A stretch of DNA of 10,748 nt from Promethearchaeota archaeon (GTDB lineage Archaea; Asgardarchaeota; Lokiarchaeia; Sigynarchaeales; SOKP01). The position numbers and the translations under genes are program-made. The DNA is taken from positions 1-10,748 of the forward strand of contig WJIN01000398.1 of NCBI GenBank assembly GCA_014730295.1. The letters are read 5' to 3'. Below the pieces are notes generated by a model. It had not been told where the DNA came from, ran no database searches, and worked only from the letters and a program-made list of their open reading frames with translations. Shown piece after piece: positions 5,634 to 10,748 of this stretch. Each line of letters opens with the position of its first letter. Position 1 is the stretch's first letter.

Positions 5634-5885
5634 ATGTCTGATTCACGAGCATTACTAATGAAAAAATTATTGGCAATTTGTCCCGTCTGTAAAAAACCGA
5701 TTTATGGAAAAGATATTGATGTTAATAATATTGATATAAGTAAAGTCAATCATTGGCCAGTAAAATATACACATTGCCATTCGTATAATGGAACGCCCGT
5801 TCATGCACTTACAATGTATATCGATTCTAATTTCTCGGTAAGAGGAAAAGAAGTATCTGAATTTTTAAAAATCCAGAGAAAGTAA
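5634..5885 (+). CDS. Small zinc-binding protein (CxxC plus His/Cys cluster)
   Basis: 83 residues. A short N-terminal helix is followed by a zinc knuckle CPVC (16-19) and, after about 20 residues, a His/Cys cluster: HWP, then THCHSYNGTPVHAL, then a predicted strand pair MYIDSNFSVRGKEVS. The HxPV...H...PPHAL-YID-F-VRG pattern resembles small zinc domains I associate with Asgard proteins encoded near small GTPases, but I cannot name a family with confidence. ATG 5634 is used; ATG 5658 is an alternative that would place CPVC nearer the N-terminus. There is no clear ribosome site, and CTATAAGTTT at about 5615-5624 may be a TATA element. It lies 92 bases after the coiled-coil gene on the same strand and ends 12 bases from the convergent 685-residue RING-like gene. 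An accessory zinc protein; role unknown. Confidence 0.7.
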   Translation: MSDSRALLMKKLLAICPVCKKPIYGKDIDVNNIDISKVNHWPVKYTHCHSYNGTPVHALTMYIDSNFSVRGKEVSEFLKIQRK

Positions 5886-5897
5886 ATTTCATTTTTC

Positions 5898-7955
5898 TTA
5901 TTCTTCTGGCTGGGTTTCATAAATACTCTGATTAGGATCCAGAAATGCGTTTTGGCACGAGGGACAGCTGTTATATTTTGAAAGCCAGAAAGCAACACAG
6001 AGATAATGATATACTGCATCACAGAATGGGCATTTAATGATTTTATCTGACACAAAATTAATCTCTTTTCTGCATACTCCACATTGTATATTAGAAGTAG
6101 CAATCCCTTCCCTTATCTTCACCTTTGTTTTTAGCGTTTCTTCCAATTGCGATAATTCATCTTCATATAAAGCTTTCAGATGACTCAATCTATTAAGTTT
6201 GGCTTTTAACTCCACCATGCGTTCTCGCATTTCATCCTCTGTAAGTTTATTGGCTAGAAAACTAGAGAACGCGTAATTCAAGGGTATTTCATCTAGATCG
6301 TCTCCATATTGTGAAATATCCTTAATTCTGCTAAATAATGCTTCTTCTTTTTCAATTAACCCTTCAAAATCCTTATAGAGATTTGTTAAATATTGTGAGA
6401 GTAAAAACCCAATTTGATCTTTTCTGCGTTTGTAATTCACTTCCCAACTTTTAATGATTTGATACTGATCTAAATCTTCTTCTCCTTGTTCTTTTAGCTT
6501 AGTGTATACATCATCTTTAATTTTATTGATTTTATGTTTGTATGTATCAATAATTCCCTCTATATTTTCAAGTTCTGGCATTTTTTGTTTTAGTAGTACG
6601 GCAATCTCATCACGATACTTTTCAATAAGAGAATTTAGTTCATCGATTTTTTCTGATGTATAAGATCTTATCTCTTGTTTCATTCTCTCTTTTTTTATCG
6701 TCTCAAGGTGATAAATAAATTCTTCTTTTCGACGGAATATATTGTCTAATAGAGTCGAAAAAATTTTGTGTAAAGAGTCAAGCATTTCTTCATAAGGATT
6801 TAAAAAAGGTTTGTAATAATTTATATAATCCTTAATATTTTCAATGCTTTCATAAAGATCATCAACTTTTTTTGAATATTCATCGATGATACTCTCAAAT
6901 TGTTGGAAGTCTTCTAAATTTGCTATAATTGATTGATAGTGATTTTCTAAACCAATAAAATAGAGATCTATGAATTTTGGCAGTAAAATTCTAATTTTTT
7001 TATCTACCAGGGTTTCAATAGTTACTTGAATTTCCTCTCCCTCATAATCGGTTTCTTCCTCAAATGTGTAGACCTCTTGAATGAACTCCTCTAATTTGTC
7101 CATAATTAGCTTCTTAATTATTGAGCGAAGATATGATCGTAACTCGTTTTTTGCTTCTTTTCTTTCAAGAATATTTGAAAACTCTTGTTCCTTGAGTACA
7201 CTTAGAAGGTTATTCTTATATAGGAGGAACAACAAATCGAGATAAAAAACTGCATTTTCTTGAGTTAAATTAGAAACATAGTTATTCAAAATATTATAAT
7301 CAAATATAATTTCAAGCTCTTTCTTGCTGAAAATCCCACCTTTTTTTTCCTTTTCGCCTTTATCAGTTAAATAGTCGTATAAGTGTGATATATCTTCCCA
7401 AATTATTAGATCCTCGGTCGGTTTCTTCATTTCAAATTTAAGATTTTTCCGTTTGTTCATTTCAAACCAAATACGGGATAAGTCCTCGAAATGGAGCGGA
7501 GGCTTACCTATCGGCTGTAAAGATGACTGTAAATCTTTAGCTTTATCAAACACAAGATTAATTCTTGAAATATAGTCATCGAGATAATGATGATCTTTTA
7601 AGAATCTTTTAGAATTTTGGCAATTAAGCTTAAGGTTTAATAAATTATTAGAAATGAGTTCTATTTCTTCTAAGAGTTTTTTTTTAAGATAGAAAAAGCT
7701 AAATTTACCCAAATCTTGACTCTTTGAGACTTGCATGAGATAGACATTAATAAAATTCTCAATATTGTCAATATATCTTGAATGCCCTTCCAATAGATCT
7801 TCTGGGAATTTTTTCTGAAGTAAGTCCATAACTTCTGTTTGAGTTAATTTGCCTGATTTAAAATCAGATATTTTTCTTTTAATTTCCACTAACTCTTCCT
7901 TAGAAAAACCAGCTACTTGTCTTTTTTCGCCAAACGTATTATTTATTAACTTCAA
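5898..7955 (-). CDS. Large helical protein with C-terminal C4HC3 RING/PHD-like domain (candidate soluble E3)
   Basis: 685 residues, unknown family. Residues 1-615 are almost all predicted helix, rich in Glu, Lys, Leu and Ile, with several coiled-coil stretches (notably about 330-480 and 560-615); no membrane segment or signal peptide. The C-terminus holds eight metal ligands: Cys625, Cys628, Cys642, Cys645, His650, Cys653, Cys664, Cys667, with Trp660 in between. The C-x2-C-x13-C-x2-C-x4-H-x2-C-x10-C-x2-C spacing is a treble-clef RING/PHD-like finger, with CPFC and CPSC typical of RING proteins. From the third ligand onward it aligns without gaps with the zinc domain of the membrane protein at 167. 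An E3 role is inferred from the finger and the neighbouring E1/E2 genes. The start is TTG 7953-7955, since an in-frame TAG lies two codons upstream; no good ribosome site is visible. Confidence 0.85.
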   Translation of the reverse strand: MKLINNTFGEKRQVAGFSKEELVEIKRKISDFKSGKLTQTEVMDLLQKKFPEDLLEGHSRYIDNIENFINVYLMQVSKSQDLGKFSFFYLKKKLLEEIELISNNLLNLKLNCQNSKRFLKDHHYLDDYISRINLVFDKAKDLQSSLQPIGKPPLHFEDLSRIWFEMNKRKNLKFEMKKPTEDLIIWEDISHLYDYLTDKGEKEKKGGIFSKKELEIIFDYNILNNYVSNLTQENAVFYLDLLFLLYKNNLLSVLKEQEFSNILERKEAKNELRSYLRSIIKKLIMDKLEEFIQEVYTFEEETDYEGEEIQVTIETLVDKKIRILLPKFIDLYFIGLENHYQSIIANLEDFQQFESIIDEYSKKVDDLYESIENIKDYINYYKPFLNPYEEMLDSLHKIFSTLLDNIFRRKEEFIYHLETIKKERMKQEIRSYTSEKIDELNSLIEKYRDEIAVLLKQKMPELENIEGIIDTYKHKINKIKDDVYTKLKEQGEEDLDQYQIIKSWEVNYKRRKDQIGFLLSQYLTNLYKDFEGLIEKEEALFSRIKDISQYGDDLDEIPLNYAFSSFLANKLTEDEMRERMVELKAKLNRLSHLKALYEDELSQLEETLKTKVKIREGIATSNIQCGVCRKEINFVSDKIIKCPFCDAVYHYLCVAFWLSKYNSCPSCQNAFLDPNQSIYETQPEE

Positions 7956-8025
7956 ATACTATTCACACTGAAATTACAGTTTAAGTGTAAAAATGAACAA
8001 ATCAATAAATCTTTATGGAACAAAA

Positions 8026-8190
8026 TTAGTTCTTATTGTCTTCAAGCCGTTTAATAATTATTTTTAAATCCTTTTGGAGCTCCAAAACATCACGCTTTGC
8101 AAAATTCCAAACTTCAATTATGGCTACATGAAAACAATCATAAAATAATTAATCTTTCATTCCAACGATTAATCTCTTATTTTTCTTCAT
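8026..8190 (-). pseudogene. Remnant of a HEPN-domain (HepT/DUF86-type) toxin
   Basis: On the minus strand a frame from 8190 to TAA 8026-8028 reads RLIVGMKD, stop (TAA), LFYDCF, HVAIIEVWNFAKRDVLELQKD, then LKIIIKRLEDN. This matches the C-terminal third of HepT/DUF86 HEPN proteins (GMRDxLIHDYFxVDxExVWxxxxxDLPxLxxxI). The stop replaces the Arg and the Tyr replaces the His of the RxxxH-type catalytic motif, and the first two thirds of the protein are missing. It directly follows an MNT remnant, the normal order for this toxin-antitoxin pair. Clearly non-functional. Confidence 0.75.
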
Positions 8191-8473
8191 CCATATATCA
8201 CAACTGCGTCTTTTATTATCTCCTATTCGAGATATGGATTAGTTCCGTTCTTAGAAGTGAGATCAATTTTAATATTGAGGACTTCTGATAATTCAAACTC
8301 GATTGCAATATGATCTAGTAGACTAAATCTTTTTGGAAATTCTACAATTAGATTTAAATCGCTTTTTTCTGTTATTTCCCCTTAGCATAAGATCCAAACA
8401 AAAATACCCTTTTAATTCTATGCTTACTTAATACAGATACTATTTTTTCTCTTATTTTTTCATCCAATTGCAT
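8187..8473 (-). pseudogene. Remnant of an MNT-family nucleotidyltransferase (MntA-type antitoxin)
   Basis: From ATG 8471-8473 the minus strand reads MQLDEKIREKIVSVL, then KRVFLFGSYAKG and a stop (TAA 8372-8374). Shifting frame by one base at the GGGG run (8377-8380) restores GEITEKSDLNLIVEF, LLDHIAIEFEL, KIDLTSKNGTNPYLE, then an in-frame TAG (8223-8225) and EIIKDAVVIYG ending at TGA 8187-8189. This is the GSx(6-10)SDxDLxVEF minimal nucleotidyltransferase seen in MntA/HepT pairs. The second catalytic Asp is Asn (SDLN). A frameshift, a nonsense codon and a lost catalytic residue together show decay. It precedes the HEPN remnant in the same direction. Confidence 0.82.
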
Positions 8474-8594
8474 AATCGCTAAGATGATTTCATCTAATAA
8501 TTCCCTATGAATTTGATACAAATAAGTAAGGATATTTATCTAATTATTTTTTTTGTTAGAAAATCTATAAATTAAAAAGTTAAAATTTTAATTA

Positions 8595-8652
8595 CTTTAT
8601 GTACTTAAAGAATCATAATTCTAATTAAACGCTAAATTCATAAGAAAGGTAA
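8595..8652 (+). promoter_or_regulatory. Probable promoter and ribosome site of the proteasome gene
   Basis: CTTTATGTA (about 8595-8603) is weakly TATA-like, and AAAGGTAAAG (8644-8653) gives an AAGGT ribosome site about 10 bases before ATG 8659. The region is otherwise featureless AT-rich DNA. Confidence 0.3.
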
Positions 8653-8658
8653 AGAATA

Positions 8659-9276
8659 ATGTCTCAAGAAATAATGGTACCTGGCGCGTGCGGCGTTGCA
8701 ATTAAATGCAAGGATGGAGTGGTCTTAGGTAACGACAGGCGTGCGATATGGGGGTATACCGTAACTAACAAATCTACAAAGAAAGTCTTTAAACTGACCG
8801 AATACATCGGTATGGCAGCTTACGGTCTTATCGGCGATTATCAGATGCTCACAAAAATCCTTCACGCGCAAGCTAACTTATACAAGTTAGATACTCGTGA
8901 ACGGATATCAACAAAAAGTCTTGCGAAACTTCTCTCAAATTATCTCTTTTCGCGAAAGATGGCCCCACTCTATACAAACCTCGTGGTTGCGGGTATGGAT
9001 AAAGATGGTCCGAAATTATTCACGCTTGATGCCATTGGTTCGTTAATTCCCGAAGATTACGGTACAACAGGAACGGGAATGCTTCTATCAATGGGAATTT
9101 TAGAAGCAGAATATAACCCAGATTTAACCGTCGCAGAAGGAGAGAAATTGGTTGAGAAGGTAATAAAAGCCGCGATGAAGCGAGATGCGATGTCTGGCAA
9201 CGGAATCGACATTCTCATAATAACTGAGGACGGTTCCGAAGAAAAGTTTATTGAAATAGATGAATTAGGGGAATAA
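8659..9276 (+). CDS. Proteasome beta subunit lacking the catalytic Thr1
   Basis: 20S core particle beta subunit, Ntn-hydrolase fold, 205 residues, normal archaeal length. Conserved blocks include KCKDGVVLGNDRRAIWGY, KKVFKL, GLIGD, KLLSNYL, TGTG and KRDAMSGNGIDILII. Aligning VAIKCKDGVVL with the VGIxxKDGVVL of active subunits puts Ala10 (codon 8686-8688) at the Thr1 position and Cys11 at position 2. Asp17, Lys33 and Asp166/Ser169 equivalents are kept, while the Ser129 position is Thr. Without the N-terminal Thr nucleophile this subunit should be neither self-processed nor proteolytic, as in eukaryotic beta3. It would have to assemble with an active beta subunit encoded elsewhere. Codon use is richer in G and C than the neighbours, consistent with high expression. 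It starts after a decayed toxin-antitoxin region and is not in an operon. Family certain; inactivity inferred from one residue. Confidence 0.95.
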   Translation: MSQEIMVPGACGVAIKCKDGVVLGNDRRAIWGYTVTNKSTKKVFKLTEYIGMAAYGLIGDYQMLTKILHAQANLYKLDTRERISTKSLAKLLSNYLFSRKMAPLYTNLVVAGMDKDGPKLFTLDAIGSLIPEDYGTTGTGMLLSMGILEAEYNPDLTVAEGEKLVEKVIKAAMKRDAMSGNGIDILIITEDGSEEKFIEIDELGE

Positions 9277-9300
9277 TTTTTATCATTTCTTTTTCTCTCA
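9277..9300 (+). terminator. T-rich terminator after the proteasome gene
   Basis: The stop codon is followed immediately by TTTTTATC, then CTTTTTCTCTC, a poly-T stretch typical of archaeal intrinsic termination. No hairpin is needed or seen. Confidence 0.4.
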
Positions 9301-9652
9301 GAAACTTGTAAATCCTATTGTTGTAAATAAATTGAGTTACATTTCATTCTAATCTTATTATGGAATCAAATTCTTTTCAATCGGATTTCTAGAGGATTAT
9401 ATCATACCTTGGTAAAACCATGTGGAATCTATATTGCGAAAGATTCTGTCTTCTTCAAAATCTATCTAAATATAACAATATACAATTAAATCATCAAGAG
9501 ACTAAATAAATTATATTAATCTTGTTTGAATTAACTTCATAATCTCAAAAAATATATCCTCTGAAATATTCCTTTTAAAATATAATTCTCCTCATTTCTA
9601 TTCTAAAGCTAACAATTCTAATATTTACTTATTTCTGTTTTTTAAATATAAT
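9301..9652. other. AT-rich spacer without a recognisable gene
   Basis: I read all six frames here and found only very short ORFs. The frame of the following surface-type protein stays open back to 9530 but reads as low-quality sequence without a signal peptide or an ATG. AAATATAATT at about 9643-9652 is TATA-like but sits too close to the next start to serve it normally. The region may hold the decayed 5' part of that gene. Confidence 0.3.
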
Positions 9653-10369
9653 TTGCGGAATTTATATAATTCAAATGATGACGGTACTGCGCCATTTTAT
9701 CAAGAATTCTTGGAAAATAACAATTATGCTGTTAATTTAATTAACTTTTCAGATATAACAACCACCAATTTTGACAACTTCGGGCTAATCATCATCAACC
9801 CTGGAAGTGGCGAACAAGGTTCAAATTGGGGTGATTCAAACGCGGTGAATTCTATTGATAATAGCAATAAGCCTATATTGGGAATAGGTGAAGATGGAGG
9901 ATACGCGTTTTTTGGAGAATTGGGATTATCAATTGGGTATCCTAACGGTTTAACTACTAGTGGTGATAGCCTATTCGTTCCAGATAACTCTTCTTCAATA
10001 TTTAATGAACCTTATCGAATAAGTAACGGTACAATTCAAGTTTATAATAGTTCGGTTTTCGAGAAGCGAATCCATATTGGCGACTCTCCACCTTCAAATT
10101 TGACAATATTAACTCGATCCTCACAAGGATCAACTTATTCTAGTGTTTTAAAAGAAGGAAATGAATATATTTACTGGGGTTTTGAAATATCTCCAAATCA
10201 TATGACAGATACAGGAAAAAAATTATTTTTGAATCTTGTTTATGACTTATACAGTTCTCAAGGAAATGGAAATATTCCTGGATATGGACTTCTTATAATT
10301 CTCAGTACATTAGGGATAACTATTCTTGTAATATGTGTCATAAATAATAAAAAGATGGAAAGGAAATGA
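9653..10369 (+). CDS. Surface-type protein with amidotransferase-like domain and C-terminal membrane anchor, probably 5'-truncated
   Basis: 238 residues from TTG 9653. Residues 1-110 look like a Rossmann/class I glutamine-amidotransferase-like domain (YNSNDDGTAPFYQEFLENNNY, then NFGLIIINPGSG and KPILGIGEDGGYAFFGELGL); the usual nucleophile Cys at the elbow is absent (GIGEDGG), so catalysis is unlikely. Residues 110-205 are Asn/Ser-rich strands, several NxS/T sites suggesting an exported protein. The end is IPGYG, a 20-residue hydrophobic helix, then NNKKMERK. That layout recalls the PGF-CTERM-type anchors of archaeal surface proteins, although the motif here is PGY. An exported protein needs an N-terminal signal, and none is present, nor any nearby ATG or ribosome site. 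The gene is therefore likely truncated, frameshifted or the surviving end of a longer protein. No operon partners. Confidence 0.65.
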   Translation: MRNLYNSNDDGTAPFYQEFLENNNYAVNLINFSDITTTNFDNFGLIIINPGSGEQGSNWGDSNAVNSIDNSNKPILGIGEDGGYAFFGELGLSIGYPNGLTTSGDSLFVPDNSSSIFNEPYRISNGTIQVYNSSVFEKRIHIGDSPPSNLTILTRSSQGSTYSSVLKEGNEYIYWGFEISPNHMTDTGKKLFLNLVYDLYSSQGNGNIPGYGLLIILSTLGITILVICVINNKKMERK

Positions 10370-10681
10370 AATTATAAAAAATATATATAAAATTATTCTT
10401 TTTTAAATCCAATTTATTTTTCTTATCTAATCCTAATCGCATATAAAAGAAAAATTTGTATCATTATTTTCATCAAAGTCGCTAATTTATTCTTAATAGT
10501 AACTTGCAAAATAAATAATTAGGAATTAATGATATACACTTCTATTTTTTCATCCTATTCCATTGGGATAAAAAACTTTTATCAAAAATTTTATCATATC
10601 TATAAAGATAATTCCTTTGGGAAGGTATAACCTAATTTTTTCATATACCTTTAATCAAGATTAGTAATTATACAAAATTCA
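10370..10681. other. Non-coding AT-rich region after the surface-type gene
   Basis: It begins with a T-rich stretch (about 10394-10425) suited to termination of the upstream gene. A 33-residue ORF (10529-10630, plus) has an AGGA four bases before its ATG but no recognisable similarity, so I do not call it a gene. Nothing else was seen. Confidence 0.35.
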
Positions 10682-10719
10682 GATCATATCCATAATATGA
10701 TCCAATACAATAGCTATTG
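10682..10719. repeat. Two adjacent perfect palindromes, operator-like
   Basis: GATCATAT (10682-10689) and ATATGATC (10695-10702) form an 8-bp inverted repeat around CCATA. Five bases further on, CAATAGCTATTG (10708-10719) is a 12-bp perfect palindrome. Together they look like paired binding sites for a dimeric regulator, perhaps of a gene starting beyond the right edge. In AT-rich DNA short palindromes arise by chance, so the pairing is the only notable point. Confidence 0.4.
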
Positions 10720-10748
10720 GTATTTTGCTGTTTTGGTTGTTTTCAAAA

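Noticed and set aside
5801..6103. 100-residue minus-strand ORF overlapping the zinc protein and the RING-like gene end
   Set aside because: It is a shadow frame across two better supported convergent genes.
8097..8288. 63-residue ORF on the plus strand
   Set aside because: It lies opposite the MNT/HEPN remnants, whose minus-strand frames show clear family similarity.
8689..8691. Cys11 as an alternative nucleophile in the proteasome subunit
   Set aside because: The fixed 16-residue spacing from position 1 to Asp17 places Ala10, not Cys11, at the nucleophile position.
10529..10630. 33-residue ORF with an AGGA upstream
   Set aside because: Too short, aromatic/Lys-rich by base composition, no recognisable motif or partner.
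1..10748. CRISPR array, tRNA, rRNA or insertion sequence
   Set aside because: No regularly spaced repeats, cloverleaf, rRNA-like GC-rich segment, transposase or flanking inverted repeats were seen on reading both strands.

Overview
The window is AT-rich, uses Shine-Dalgarno-like and leaderless starts and TATA-type promoters, and carries a compact ubiquitin-type conjugation cluster beside a proteasome beta subunit. That combination points to an archaeon, most likely an Asgard archaeon; a Caldarchaeum-type lineage is less likely given the base composition and the many lysine-rich coiled-coil proteins. The lineage call is inference from gene content only.

Left and centre (about 1-4521, all on the minus strand): a gene order that reads, in the direction of transcription, ubiquitin-like modifier (4521-4159), E1 (4073-2835), E2 (2648-2121), JAMM/Rpn11-type isopeptidase (2111-1317), and a multi-pass membrane protein with a C-terminal RING-like zinc domain (about 1285-167). 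E2, JAMM and the membrane RING-like gene are packed 9 to about 30 bases apart and look like one operon. The modifier and E1 have their own TATA-like signals. All key residues of E1 (GxGGxG, NLNR, catalytic Cys, two CxxC), E2 (HPN, a single Cys) and JAMM (E, HxH, S, D) are present. The modifier is odd: it ends in Ala-Gly with no Gly-Gly and no tail to cleave. A fragment of a membrane protein (3-110, plus strand) enters from the left edge.

Middle (4687-7955): divergent from the modifier gene is a 281-residue, almost purely coiled-coil protein. It is followed by an 83-residue zinc-binding protein. Convergent with that is a 685-residue helical protein whose C-terminal C4HC3 RING/PHD-like domain aligns without gaps, from the third zinc ligand onward, with that of the membrane protein. 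The two are candidate E3 ligases for the cascade, one membrane-bound and one soluble.

Right (7956-10748): a roughly 700-base stretch with no intact ORF holds the decayed remains of an MNT nucleotidyltransferase and a HEPN (HepT/DUF86-type) toxin-antitoxin pair on the minus strand. Next is a proteasome beta subunit in which the catalytic Thr1 is replaced by Ala, so it is probably a structural subunit. Then comes a surface-type protein with a flavodoxin/glutamine-amidotransferase-like fold and a C-terminal membrane anchor, apparently missing its N-terminus. The right edge holds two adjacent perfect palindromes in non-coding DNA.

Working model (inference): the cluster charges the modifier through E1 and E2, hands it to substrates through one or both RING-like proteins, and removes it with the JAMM enzyme. 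A proteasome with mixed active and inactive beta subunits may be the downstream destination.
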